A stretch of 64,000 nt of DNA from the NCBI GenBank assembly GCA_018697195.1, contig CM031878.1, positions 72,237,285 through 72,301,284 on the forward strand, read 5' to 3'. Positions 1 to 13,340 of this stretch are shown piece by piece. Under the pieces are notes generated by a model, which ran no database searches, was not told where the DNA came from, and was given only the letters and a program-made list of their open reading frames with translations. The DNA is from Certhia americana. Its lineage: Eukaryota; Chordata; Aves; Passeriformes; Certhiidae. Numbering within the stretch: position 1 is the first letter of the stretch; every line of letters starts with the position of its first letter. The translations under genes were made by a program, and so were the position numbers.

Positions 1-148
1 TGATTTTTTTAGCAGTTTAAAGAGGCTGGAATACCTCACTCAGAAGACCTGGGGGAAGATCTGTACCGTGGGGTGAGACCTGTGATATAAGAAGCTCAAG
101 TTCACTGAGCTTGTAACTCCTTGTGAACTCTGGCCTAAAACCAAGTTT

Positions 149-230
149 GCTTTGTTTAGTTTTGTTTTGGTTTTTTCGGTGTTTTGTTTGTTTGGTTTTG
201 GGGTTTTTTTTTGGTTTTGTTTTTTGTTGG
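149..230. repeat. T/G-rich low-complexity tract (GTTTT/GTTT type)
   Basis: Repeated GTTTT and GTTT words without clean periodicity. No sign of function. Confidence 0.85.
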
Positions 231-1303
231 AGCATGTGGGAATAAGCACACTGGTAGTTTTTCATGAGGTTAATCAGCCATTTTTGTGTGTGTTTTCATG
301 GCTAAAATGAAGGGACTTTAATCCCAGCTGAAATGCAATGCAGGGCTGGCTCTGAGCAGAATATTCTCACTCAGTTCCACACAGCCTTTAAGTCTGGTTA
401 GTTTAATGTGACATTTGGGGAAAACACAGCAGTTATATTCCCCGTGGGTGTACCCCAGGTAGGTGGTTAAAGGCAAGGCTGGTGGCAAGGCATTTCTGAA
501 AAGACTTGCTGGGAATCAAGTCAGTGAGGAAAAAAATATTAAACATGATGCTGCTCAAAATATATAAATTTTCTATTAATCTCCATGCTTTTTCTAAAAT
601 GCAGGGTTTTTATGAGAAAAGCAAACATTTTCGCTATCGGATACCACAGCAAATTTGAAAAATATGTTCTTTCACTGAGTCATCTGACATAAGCACAATA
701 TTCTGCTGCAAGACACAAATTACTGCTGATTTGTGTTATAGTAATAGGGGTATATTTTCTGCTGCCTACAGAGCAAATCCTTAGGGAACAGTCCACTCCA
801 TGGATCTGCAGTACATGAGTGAGAAACGTCTACTTACATGCAGTAGAGAAAATATAGCTCTTTATTTGAATTCTTGATGGAAAATACATCTGCAAAAAGA
901 AGCCAAATATATTTTATTTCTGTCAACCTGGCAATGTAGTTTCTTGCTTTCTGGTAGAAGTTAATTTACACTGGCACATGGTTTTATATAGAATTTTTTG
1001 CTGCAACATGCGATTGGTAGATAGTCAAGTTTATTTTTCTGATTTGTACACCTAAAACTACTTTTTAACCCCGTAGTAAGACAGTGGATGTGTCACAGCT
1101 CCTCCCACGTGCTCAAAGCTGACTGAAAATTCTAGGCTTCAAGTATGGTTGACTGAAAAAAATTAGTTTCCAAAACAGTGCAGGTATTCTGAAGGTAAAC
1201 ACTGGGTTTTGGTAAACCAGACTTATATTCACCTGACAGAGCAAGGGTTACAGGATCTGTTTAGAAGATTTATCTTTGTGAAAGGAACACTGGGAACACA
1301 AGG

Positions 1304-1373
1304 GAAAAACAAAACAAAACAAAACAAACAAACAAACACAAAACAAAACAACAACAAAACAAACAAACAAAAA
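1304..1373. repeat. A/C-rich tract (CAAAA/CAAA type)
   Basis: Repeated CAAAA and CAAAC words; complement of the T/G type seen elsewhere. Confidence 0.9.
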
Positions 1374-2208
1374 GTCATGAAATATCTGATGGATCTACAA
1401 GGAGAACACATTGCCCAGAGCTGAAAATTTGTTCTTTTCAGATTTCTTAATGCTGTGTTTTCACAGACTGCTCCGTGTGCTGGCATTCAAAACTTTCAAG
1501 ATTTCTAGTCTGTTAATAATTTATCACCTCCCATCTCAATGCCGTTTCATGGCAGAGCAGAGTTCCCTCTCTGTGCTCCTTGCACTTCCTTGCACTTGTT
1601 AGCCGGACCAGCTGTCAGCAGGGGTTGCGTGGGTATATGCAAATACAGGATTTGCAAATATTTTGCTTCAGATATTACTTTCCTTGGGATCCTGCCTTGT
1701 CGACTGGAAGAAACAATTATGGTTTTGAGAGGATGTTTTACACTTTTCCCAGCCATAGCTGTACATTTCTCTTTTATTTTGTCTTTGTTTCAAGAAAACC
1801 CTTTTGTTTTCTTCTTTATCAAAAATATCTGTTGCAATTAGTTGTGGGCTAAGTACTCCTAGTGAGTTTTGGAATATGTGTTTAAAAAGAAAGATTTTTA
1901 CTAACCTGCTCAGTGAGAAAATGGCCTATAATTTGTTTCTATCTAAATCTTATATTAAGTCAATTGCACAAGGCAGCAAGCTTGATGTTAGGAGCCTATA
2001 TATAATTATTTATACTGGAAATAGTGGTATGATTTAGCACTTTCCACCTATCTTCAGCAGGCCTCTCAAATATCAACTCAAAGATTAGGCCTTTAACAAT
2101 TATTGAGTCCATTCTATGTATTCCAGGAGGGCTTATGGAGGTTTTATGTGCAGGAATCTACTTGAGGTTGTGTTTCAATTGTGGAAAACAAAACTGGGCT
2201 GTTTGGGT

Positions 2209-2238
2209 TTTTTTTTTGTTGGGGGGGGGGGGGGGGGG
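2209..2238. repeat. T-run followed by 18-base G run
   Basis: A T tract, GTT, then exactly 18 G (2221-2238). Long G runs are rare and error-prone in sequencing. Confidence 0.9.
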
Positions 2239-3663
2239 TTTCAGCCTCAGTCACCCAGATCTCAACTTTCTTAGCTTTATAAGACAATTTTTAAGGCTCT
2301 GCTCTATGTTGAATGAAAGGCTGAGATAGATGTATTTATGTGTCTGCATTCTTTTCAGGCATCCACATGGGTTAGGCTGCAAACAGAGTGAATTAATTTT
2401 TAAAAATGGAAGAAAAAATATTTTTTAAAGATTACTGTTGACTACTGATATGAGTTCTAGGGGTCATTCACAGAAATTGTGTCATTTCCCTAAGGGAGAT
2501 GCCTCTACTGAAGCATAGGGAGAAATCCTTAATTCTAAAATAGACATAACTTCAACCACCACACTCCCTGCCCACCTCCAGTCTTCTGTGTCAATCTCTT
2601 TTTGTAGCTTAGAAGAGCACAGATAAGTCTAGGAAACGGTTTGTCTGCATTGATTTACCCTGCTGCTTATGCAGTAAAATATCAGAGCCCCTTTGATTAA
2701 TTATTTAACAGTACAAAGGATGGAATAGATGTCATTTCATATTAAAAAACATAAAAATCTTGTAACAATTGATGTGCTTTTCTTACTTGTATGAAAAGTC
2801 ATGGACAACATTCTAGGTGAAAATCCAGCACTTTTAAATTTGTTACTGAATTTAAAATATTTTGACAGTCACATTTTTACTTTTGCCATTCATATTTCAA
2901 CTTTCAGACCTGTTCTTCAGAAAAAGAAAGAACTTCACGTATAATTCTGAAATCTATTCTATAGAAAATTATTCCACTATTAAAAGGGTCAACCTTTTAA
3001 TTATATGAAAAGTGACATTCACATTGCAGAGACAAATCAATTTTGCTAACACTCCTGAATACTAAAAAACTGATTGCAGAGCAGCTTTAGTTAGTATTTA
3101 ATTTAATATAGTGCATTTTGAATTGGCTGCTACTGCATCTGTGGGTTCTAGTTTAAAATTTGGGTTTGAACTGTTTGAAAGATGATTTAATCCAAGCTTC
3201 ATGTTAAAAATTTTTATGATATGTCCCAGTCAAACATTTTTTGTGGAACTTCCACAGAAGTTCCACAGAATGGAACACATATATATTAAAAATGGTAAAA
3301 GTTACTCAGTTGTTACTTTTCTCTGGAATTTGGAAGTCCATTCTCATGGTCCTTCTTTTCAATACCTGGAACCAAAAGTGAACCTGAGCCAAACAGGCCA
3401 AGATGTAGATCAGCTCCTTTAAAAGCAAAATACTTCATCTTTAATGTCTCAGAATATTTACGGAGTTTTGTTATGTCTGGGAGTTTCTGTTTGTTTTGGA
3501 GGAGATGGTGAGTTTGGTTGTTTTTAGTTTCATTGATTTATTTGTTGCATTTTCGTTTTGTTTTGTTTTTTGGGTTTTTTTTTTCACTTCTGAAAGCAAG
3601 TAGAGATTTGTTTATTTCTTTTTTAACTTGGGGAACGAGAAAATATTTTCCCACCTAGCTCCA

Positions 3664-4093
3664 GGTCTAAACAAACAAAACCAACAACCGGCTAAATAAT
3701 GAACTTCCACATTACCACCATTACTTTTCATTTTAAACTCAAAATGAGCTGCTCATGCGTAGATGAGCCAGTTTATGATCCCAACACTCTTTTTAACAAA
3801 GATATTTATCAGTCCTGCCATAAAAGATGTTATTTCATCCTCTCTACTGAAAGCCAAGCAGATGTTATGATATTTCATTTGTAGGGAAGAGGTTTTGTCT
3901 TCCCAGGCGTTGCATCACCAGCTTTTGATTTCTGTTCAAAACCCATAACCCAAGAAAAATAAAAATGCAAGCAAAGACACCTATATCTCTCCTGGCTGCC
4001 TTTGGAAGCATTGCTGTGTACTATCCCCCACTCCTCACATTTCTATCAAGTGCCATTCTAAAATTTTATGTTTAAATACATTTTTCTTCCTGG
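3664..4093 (+). repeat. Duplicated block, copy A
   Basis: This intronic block recurs at 5163-5603 in the same orientation, 1.5 kb downstream. Shared stretches include GAGCTGCTCATGCGTAGATG and TATATCTCTCCTGGCTGCCT. By eye the copies agree at roughly nine bases in ten, with small indels. The block resembles no transposon I know. Similarity stops abruptly after TTCTTCCT near 4093. Confidence 0.85.
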
Positions 4094-4600
4094 TCAAGGC
4101 TTTCAGCAGAGGATTAATCCCTAAATTCAGCCCCGCGGACACTGCGGAACCAGGCAGGGTGATTGGGAAACCAAGAAAATAAATCTGTGCCAGATCAAAG
4201 GCAGAGCTGAGTCCCAGGGTTGGCTCTGTCCTGCCAGGAACCCAGGCTTGTTTTGACCAAGGGTCTATTTAGCAAGCTCTGCAACAGGGGCTCCAGAGCA
4301 TCCTTTTGAGTAATAAAGGACAATAACTCTCGTGTCCTGCAGAATAAAGATTAATAGACCTTTTAATTGCATTCAAGAAAGTACATTATGAGATTATTGC
4401 CTTGAAGTGGCAAGATGTTCAGTCTGAGAGGGAAAAGAAATCTGATGTCTTGTGTAAACCTGGAAAAATCTGCTCTGGCTAGGAAAGCCAAAGCTGATTT
4501 CTACACTGTCATGTGCCCTTTTTATATTTTCTTGCTAGTTATTGACAGTGTATCACTGGAAAAACAAAAGCTTGCCCTAACATTTTAGAGGGTAGCACAT

Positions 4601-4703
4601 ACACAAACAAACAAACAAACAAACAAACCCAAAAAAACCCCAAAACAAACAAAAAAAAGTTTAAAAAAAATTTAAAATTTTAAAAACCAACAAAACAAAA
4701 CAA
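4601..4703. repeat. (CAAA)n and A-rich tract
   Basis: Seven clean ACAA-type units followed by A-rich sequence with ACCCC interruptions. Confidence 0.9.
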
Positions 4704-5062
4704 GAATACCCAGCATGCTGTTGTTTTCAAAGTCTAGTATCACAGTTTTGACATTTTTATTTTATAGCTACAGCAGCATAGCTGTATGGAACAGGTTATG
4801 CATAATAATCCCTGCTGACAGATGGGCAAAGTCATTCTTAGAAACAATGGCTGAGCGATGCTGTCTTGTCTACATTTCCTATGAAAATAAGAATTATGAA
4901 CTCGGAGCTTTTACACACAAGGAGGAACTTCCAGCCTTAACCCCACTTATCTTCCAGGCAGACATGACTTTGCTTACAGGCAGGTTTTCGTTAGTGTTTC
5001 AACAGTTCAGTAGTTATATTAATTATTAGTCACTTTGCAGTATCTGGTGTGCAAGCTTATCT

Positions 5063-5162
5063 NNNNNNNNNNNNNNNNNNNNNNNNNNNNNNNNNNNNNN
5101 NNNNNNNNNNNNNNNNNNNNNNNNNNNNNNNNNNNNNNNNNNNNNNNNNNNNNNNNNNNNNN
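5063..5162. other. Assembly gap of 100 N
   Basis: Exactly 100 unknown bases, the usual placeholder for a gap of unknown size. The right edge starts with 11 A and coincides with the start of the second copy of a duplicated block, so the local order may be unreliable. Confidence 0.99.
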
Positions 5163-5603
5163 AAAAAAAAAAAGCAACCAGGTAAATAATGAACTTCCAT
5201 ATTACTATCATTTTTCATTTTAAAAACAAAATGAGCTGCTCATGCGTAGATGAGTCAGTTTATGATCCCAATTTTTTTTTTTACAAAAATATTTTACAAA
5301 GATATTTATCAGTTGTGCTATAAAAGATGCTGTTTCATCCTCTCTACTGAAAGCCAGGCAGAAGTTGTGATATTTCATTTGTAGGGAAGGGGTTTTGTCT
5401 TTCCAGGCATTGCATCACCAGCCTTTGATTTCTGTTCAAAACCCATAATTTCTGTCCCAAAAACCCAAGAAAAATGCAAGCAAAGACACCTATATCTCTC
5501 CTGGCTGCCTTTGGAAACATTGTTTTGAAACATTAACTTCCCCACTGCTCAAATTTCTATCAAGTGCTGTTCTGAAATTTATGGTTAAATACACCCTTCT
5601 TCC
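5163..5603 (+). repeat. Duplicated block, copy B, next to gap
   Basis: Second copy of the block at 3664-4093. It begins at the right edge of the N gap with an A run, then AGGTAAATAATGAACTTCC. It carries an extra T/A-rich insertion near 5271-5295 and a short internal duplication of ATTTCTGT near 5428-5455. The divergence between copies is too high for ordinary allelic difference, which favours an old tandem duplication over a simple assembly artefact. Confidence 0.85.
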
Positions 5604-7025
5604 TCTGCTTATATTTCAAACTTTCTTCTTTCTATTGTGGCCAGTATTTTGCTGCTTTTTTTTAAAAATTTTACCCACTCCAGCACCTCAGATTCCCAGT
5701 CGTGCTCTTTAACAGGAATCTATGGAATCTCCACTGGGACAGAGCGCTTGCATTCAGCAAATCTGACTGATAAATTTCCTTATCAACTTCAGATATATTT
5801 TAGTAAGATAAAGAGAGGCAAGAGAACTCCTGTCTTACTCTTCTCTATATCTGAGGAGAGTGGATCAATTCTATCTTCTCAACAAGATTTGATCTTTATT
5901 TTAAGTTAAAAGTAAGACAAGCAGAAATACAAATAATAATTTTATTTTTAACTGTGTAATTGTTCTCTGCTATATTTTCATCCTTAGTCACAGCCAACAA
6001 ATTTGATCAAAAGTTCTCAGTGTCATTATTATAAATTCAGCAAGAACTAATTCAGATTATGTCTTTCAGAAATAAAACTACCTCTTGTTATGGTACAAGA
6101 TGATGATTTTTTTTTTTCAATTTTTGCCTATTTGGCTATTGTATAAAGAACTGAACATAAATTAAATTTGTTTTCTCATTTCCCTGCCCATTTCTGTCCA
6201 TAAACAGGTGAACACTGCAGTGTTCAGCTGAGGAGTTTCCCAGAAAAACAGCATAACACACAGTCAGTGTGTTGTGTCGTGATCATATTCATATTTTTAT
6301 TCTCTCTACTTTGTTTTAATGGCTAATTTTTGTTCTGTCCTTGACTTTTCCACAAGAATTCCAAGTGATTGACCTCACACAGGACAGTGCCCCAGATTTT
6401 ATCAGCTCTTGGGGTGCACTAAAGCAGCTCAAAGGCTTCTCCAAGCTCCACCAGATGTCTAAGCCTGCTTAATCACTGGTAATTTAATGGATTTTTTTTT
6501 TAAATCTCCTGGCATCCTCAAGGGCTGATGGGCTCTGAGTGTTCCACAGAAGAGGGACAGAGGTTTTATTAGTGTTTTCTTGACGGTTGGTAACCAATGC
6601 AGCCAAATGTGTCATCTCTGCAAAAATCCTCTAATCTCGATTACAGCGAGAATATCCCATGCACAGATGTGAAATACCCAGTGGCAGGAGAAAAGGTTAT
6701 GGATTTAATCATCACCGATGTTATCACCTCAAAACTCTAAATTTTATTTTACTTCAGACCTTAGAATACCTGGTACCAACATTTCCCTCGCGAGTACTCA
6801 CTGATAAGTTGTGAGAGCTATCTGGATCCGTGGAATTCTTTCTGGTTTGTAGGATCAGGAAAAAAACAGCATTACCTCGTGTGTGCTGTGGGCAGGATTT
6901 ACCAGGTGTAAAGGTCTATCAGGGTGCTGATACAACCACAACACATCATCTGCCTTAAAGGTCCCAGAGGAAATGCGTAACAAACTCCCTCTGGTGCCTT
7001 TGAAAAAATTTCCTTCTCCTTTATT

Positions 7026-7127
7026 GTTTTCTTTTTTCTTTTTTTTTTTTTTTGTTTGTTTGTTTGTTTGTTTGTTTGTTTGTTTTTTGGAGGGGGGGGT
7101 TGGGGGTTTTTTCTCCTTTTTTTTCCT
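7026..7127. repeat. T-run, (GTTT)n and G-run tract
   Basis: T-rich, then seven GTTT units (7054-7082), then G8 and further G/T runs. Confidence 0.9.
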
Positions 7128-7954
7128 CAATATTTAATTTTAGAAGTACCAACGAAATGAGATTATTCACAGTTTAGTAAAGTGTGGTTATGAAAAGCTG
7201 GTCTGCAATTAAAAAATTGATACTGCCCAGAAAATGGCCATGCAGTTCATCATATACAGCTGATAATCTGAAATTTTTTACTAAAATGCTGTAAAAATGT
7301 TATAGTAATTTAGCTGTAGTTTTCACTCTCTTTCTGGTAACAGCTATATTACAGGGATAAATAAGTATTTAAATAAGGAAGGATTCACATAACCTGTGCT
7401 TTTCAAGAGGTAAAGGCTACTGAGGAAGTTGTTTGAGGAAATAAAGTGACTTTTTAGCCTGGCTGTGGGTTTCACTCCAGAATTTTCAACATAATGGCCT
7501 GAGAGGTATTTCTGATGGCCCATGGAGATTCCAAACAACAGCCTTCACCCTCCAATTTATCACTTTTAATTTGTACTGGAGACAGCTGGTGGTACATGGA
7601 ATTCTTCCTAACCTGTTTCTTTAGTGCAGTTACTGCAGCCATAAAGTCATTCAGAGGGAAAAGCAATTAAGAACAATAAGAAAATAAGACCAGTATTTAT
7701 TATCTTACCCCAGAGGACTACAGGCATAAAAAATATAGTGAAACAGTTTTAAAATCACATTGGAGATCTAAGTTGAAGTGAAAAAGAAGCCAACAAAAAA
7801 AAAAAAAAAATCCCACATATTTAAAGGTGAGAATGACTGACTCTCCAGTCTTATTTTATTTGAAATCAGCCCATCTCTACCTAGGTTTGAGAAGTGTAAT
7901 TTTAAACATATGACAGCTGATATAGCTAATACATACCCCATTAAATGAAAACAC

Positions 7955-8035
7955 ATTTTATTTTATTTTATTTTATTTTATTTTATTTTATTTTATTTTA
8001 TTTTATTTTATTTTATTTTATTTTATTTTATTTTA
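7955..8035. repeat. (ATTTT)n pentanucleotide microsatellite
   Basis: Sixteen uninterrupted copies of ATTTT over 81 bp. The purity suggests recent length change, so it is likely polymorphic. Confidence 0.97.
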
Positions 8036-11000
8036 CCTGGGAAGCATAAAAATCCTGGATAGTGGAATATTGATCAAAATTCTAAAAAGGTACTTCTTCC
8101 TATCAAGTTATTATGGTTTCTTCTAGAGCAATTTATTTTCTGTCATAACTTGCTTTAATTATTCAGGTTGTTTTATAAGATATTCATCCTAATAATATAT
8201 ATTTAAGGGGCTGCACAATAAAAACCCTCTCCTATGTAATATGCAGTGATGAAAATTAGATTTCTCTACACAGAGCATCTAGTTACTCAGTTGGCTTCTC
8301 CCCCATAAAAGTTTTTAGATCCAATTGGTCATAATGTATTATAGTTTGGGGTTGGTTTGGCATTGGGTTTTTTGGTGGGTATAATATGAGCCTTTAGGGG
8401 AAAAAAAAAAAAAAAGCCTGAAATTCTGAGTTTCAGTTTACAAAGCAAAACTGCTGGTGAAATGTCATTAGAAACATACAGATGTTGCACATCTGCAGCA
8501 AGCATACTTTACCAGTACTAATTTTCCTTTATATCCAGATTTTGTGCATGGAGGAGAGTGCAAAGCACCTTCATCTGATGCAACAAGATAAGGAGAGCTG
8601 CATTTCTGCCTCTTTGGCATGGACACTGCAATCTTGTACCTCCTTTTCTTAGGGTAGAGGTAACAGCTCTGACTGTGCCAGTTTACCCTGGAAAAATCAA
8701 AGCAATCATGAGGTCTTAAATGAAGAGTGAGCAACATGCTCAGGGCAGATTATTTACCTAGAAAGGACACTAGACTCTCTTGGTGAGGTTTGGTGTCTAA
8801 CCATGAGTTCCAATTATCATAAGCATCCCAAAAACATCTCATTACAATATCAGGATATTTAATAGGCAGGTCTGGTGAATCAGCTGCTGGAGACCATAGT
8901 GGCCTCCTTTTCTCTGTCTCTAAAGTGTAAGAACTGCCCCCACCTTGGAAGTGCCTCCCTCCTGTTGTGATATTCGATGGAGCCAGGATTCTTTATTTCT
9001 GATCCCAGTGATTTTGTATTTGCCAAGTGAATTGAGATTGCTCAGCATTCATCAGTGTTGTCTGATGAGTGATTTAAAAAAAAAAAAAAAAAAACAACTA
9101 AACAACAACAAAAAAAAAGCATCACAGGCTAGGGTATCACAAAGGTAAATAAAAGAAAACCTGTGGGAAAAAGTGGCATGTCTAAAATTACAAGAAAAGC
9201 TGAACATAGGATTGGCTATACTGGGAAGAGAACCATAACACCTGTATAAAGACAGGTCTTAACTGAACATTCTTAATACTGCTGAAATGAAGAACAGCTG
9301 AAGGTCAAGTGAGCCATTTCACCATTATCTTCACTGTGAAACAGAGCCTGGCACTCCCTGGATCCTGAGGGTTCTTTCTCCTCCTCTGACACTGTGAAGT
9401 TGATGAGGAATGTGTTATTTTTAAAGACAACTTCACTTTTCATGCACTGGTTCACATGATGGGCTATCCTCACAAAGCATGGGCTCCCTTCAGATTAAAT
9501 TAAGCCAAAAGATGCACTGCAAAAGTTGGTCCAGAGTATCTGGAAGCCCTGCAAGACAGCTGTGCAGACACCCTGTTCTTGGTACCAGCATTGCAGATCT
9601 GCTCAGCTCCCCTGTGACGTCTGCCAGCATGAATGCTCAATAACTGTGCCTATTTCCCAGTCTTTGGCATTTTGGGCAGCATGGCTGGGTTTTCCCACAT
9701 GTTGGAGAGCCAGAAAATGGATGAGGTTGCAAGGAACCTCTGGTGATCATCGTATGAGCTGCACACCAACACTGAGCTCGTGCTGCATATCCATGCAAGC
9801 ACTTCGTTAGAAATGTTTCACACTCAAGTGCATTTATCTTTGTACTTTCCTTTAATTAATGCTCCTCCAAACCACCCTGAATTGTCTGTAACATCTGAAA
9901 CAAGGTGGGAAAAGGGAAAAGGGAATAGTTACAGCCCAAGAGAGTTCTCTCAGACACAAGATGTTAAACTGTCTTTTGATCAGCTGCTTGTAGAAATGTA
10001 CATTAACTGTAGACCATGGTTCTTCTTGTAACCAGTTAATGATCCTATCACTTGCAGACTAATTGCCTCTACCTCCTTCTAAATTCTGCTGCACTGAAAA
10101 AGCCAGAGCCACATTCTAATCCTGTTAATCACATTCAGCTTTGAAGGGTACACACTGGTTGTGTGTTAATTCAACTTTCCCTGGTAATTTGTTTGATTGC
10201 CTGTTACTTGCAAGCTGCACTAACTGAATAAAAGTGTTCTGTGTCCTGATGGGAAGTTATGACTTTCATTTAAGCTACTTTAGTGCAGATGTTTTACCTA
10301 GAAAGTGGTGTAAATTCTCCTCAACTTTCTGCTCTAAAGTAGTTTCAATACAAAGAACAGAAAGCAAGGTGGAAGGTAATGAGGCTACAAAGTAAAAGTT
10401 GTATTTCTTTAATTTAAATAAAGATCTTTATTGCCTGAAGAATTCTCATCTGCTTATGAATACATAAGCAAATAAGATGCTAAAATATGAGATAGAAATG
10501 TTGCTGCTATATCCTGTATTCTTTTCCTTCATCTCCAGCAATATGTGTTGTCTGTATTGTCAACAAATAGAAGAGATTCTATTTATTTATTATTTCTTTT
10601 TTATATTTAAAAAAAAAAAAAAAAAAAAAAAAGCCCCCACACATGTATTCTACACATTTCTTTATAAGTCTGATGGAGAAAAAATGGAACATATGCCAAA
10701 TTACCTTCCAGCTTCCCACATAATTTTCTGAACAAGAGTGCAAGGCCACTGGATATGTCCTATAAGCACAAAACAATCATTATTAGGACATTTTTATTAA
10801 CACTGGATCTATGTGATAATAAAGATTTATTGTGATTCTACCTTTGGAATGCCCTGAATCTTAATGAGAAATTTTTTTCTCCCTGTTCTGAATTTCAATG
10901 AGGAGTACTCTGAGTTTCACAGCCATGTTAAATATTTGTGAAATCCTCTCAGCTCATTTTCAACATTTTAAAAATAAACAACTGGTTTTGTGGAGGCATT

Positions 11001-11759
11001 TTTTCAAGTTAACAGGAGAGACATTGACTCTTAGTGTAAGAAGCATTCTCTGATAAAAAAGAGGTTACACTTGTAAAATGCTAATGTCAAAATTATTTAT
11101 CAAGAGAATCTAAAGTTGACTCTGAAATGTTTAGTTCAAAAGCTGCCTGAAAGTGTGGACCAATTAGTGATTCCTTACCAGATCAGTCTTTCAAGAAAAA
11201 CAGGCTATTCATTTAGACTCCAAAATATTTGGAGGCAAGGTCTGGAGACCTGGTGTTTATTAATTCATGAAAGACTTACACTAATTAGCAGTGCTCATTT
11301 CCCAGGGGCCCACTTAGGCTGTGGAACCCAGCTCCCCTGCACTCCTTGCAGAAAAGTCCCTTCAAGCCATCCACAAGAGCTTCCAAAGCAGGGTTGAGTT
11401 CCTCTCTCTCCCCACTGAACAAAGACAACACAGAAAAAGTTTTGCCTCCCACCTCCCTTCATATCCTGGAGTGCCCCAACATTGCTACTGGCAGTAAATG
11501 ATGGCAATAAATTATGGTAAAACCAAAATTCTTGAGCCAACTACAGACCCTGACATTTCCCCTGACTCTTATGGTATCTCTGTGTGGAACATTTTAACTT
11601 GTTCATTTCCTTAAAAGGATTTGCCACCTTTGCTACTATTTGCTCCAACGGTGGGGTCTCCAGGCTTCTTTGGTTTGATTGCTCTAAACACTGATTTTTT
11701 CCTCTTCTGCTCTTATACATGTACTCTTACACTTTTCTGTGTTTTCTTCTTTACTTTGT

Positions 11760-11900
11760 CATAGAATCCCAGGATGGTCTGAAGGGTTGGGAGGGACCTT
11801 AAATCCCACCCAGTGCCACCCCTGCCACAGTCAGGGTGTCTTGTCCCACTGTCCCAGGTTGCTCCAAGCCCCGAAGTCCAGCCTGGGACACAAGTCCAAA
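11760..11900 (-). mobile_element. CR1 LINE 3'-end fragment
   Basis: Read on the minus strand it is the avian CR1 3' tail: the plus strand starts CATAGAATCCCAGGATGG and continues with GGTTGGGAGGGACCTTAAAT, then the tail-body words TGCCACAGTCAGGGTG and CCAGGTTGCTCCAAGCCCC. It is 5'-truncated, as most CR1 copies are, and lies in the EDIL3 intron in antisense orientation. Confidence 0.85.
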
Positions 11901-12144
11901 CCCTAATGTCCATTTCAAAGGCACTATCCAGGACCAGCTGACTTCTCAAACTCAATTATTTTTTTTTTTGTTTTTCTTCCCGTGATTAATTTCTTATGCT
12001 CTACAGCACATCTGTTTTTCTGCCCAGCCCCACATTCCATTTAATATGAGTTTGTTCTAGGGGCCTCAGCTTCCCAAAAATCCAGCACTGGATCCTCAGC
12101 ATTTGATTAGCCAGAGATTCTTTATTCCTTCACTTTCTAATCTC

Positions 12145-12180
12145 TTTTTTTTTTTTTTTTTTTTTTTTTTCTTTTTTTTC
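12145..12180. repeat. Poly-T tract
   Basis: 26 T, C, 8 T. It is not attached to a recognisable retroposed gene. Confidence 0.9.
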
Positions 12181-13340
12181 CTGTAGAAACGTGTCAGTCA
12201 TCTGCTGGATGCCTGAGTTCAGCACTCCTCTCACTTTACTGTAATATTTTACTGAGAGTCTCCCTTGCCTGATTTAACAGACAATATTAAAAATGCCGAC
12301 TGCTTCACAGCCATTTATTGTTTGAAATAAATCCACCACTTTTTTTATTTCTTTTTTACTGGCTCACCACATTGCTGGAGGACACAGAACAAAACCTCAG
12401 TTATACTAAAATTCCAAGGAAATCTCAGTTTTGACAGGGAGTTCAACTCCTTCGTTCTGCCTCTGAAATTACATTATTAGGTCAATTTACTTTTGTTATT
12501 GCATTCTCTTTCTTGATCATTTTAATCCAAGGCATCTGGCCCAAATCTGTTACATTCAGTGTTGGGTTCTGATTCAAAAAGAACTGATCACAGACTTGCT
12601 GACTCACGTGGAAACCACTTGTAAGCTCAGATTTTATTAGGTTTTAAGACTCCTGCCTTGCATTTTTAAAAAGCATTGTGCTAAGATTATAAAATAAAGA
12701 ACTAAAAAAAAAAAAAAAAATCCAAGAAAGGAGAAACTTTTGAGCTTTTAAGGTAGAAAAAGAAAGGAAGGCAAAAAGTGAGCAGGAATTTCAGGAGGAA
12801 AAGAAGAAGTGTAGTAGCAAATGTTTTAAGAGACTTACTAAAGCATGGGCTCATGAATTGAGAAGGAAACGGAAAGGCACTTGGGGGAACAGTCATGTAT
12901 TCTGATTATTAGGAGCACATGGGAGCACTTTTCATCTGCAGATCATTCCTAGTTAGGATTAACTGGGTTTTTTGGGGCCCATGTACGACAATCATCACAA
13001 TGGAGAAAGGTGTGAGATTATCCCATGTTGTGCCATTAGGTGGTACCAAAGATAAATTAAAAAAAAAAAAAAAGGTAAGTTGATTGACTTAGAGCTTGGA
13101 GAAGTAAAATTATTGCCCATGATGTCAGCACACTGTGGGAGAACCAAAGCTGCACCATTTTCCTTTGGTACATTGCAAAACCAGACTGGAAACAGAAAGT
13201 GTTCTAACTATGTTCTCTTCAGTTTGGGGGTTTTTTAAAATTTTTTTATTTTATTTTTTTTATTTTTGTTTGGTTTGGGATTTTTTGGCGTGTGTGTGTT
13301 GGGGTTTTTTCAAAATTTTAAACTTCTAAAAATTTTTACT

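Noticed and set aside
5026..5223. Frames running through the N gap
   Set aside because: They are only open because unknown bases are read as X.
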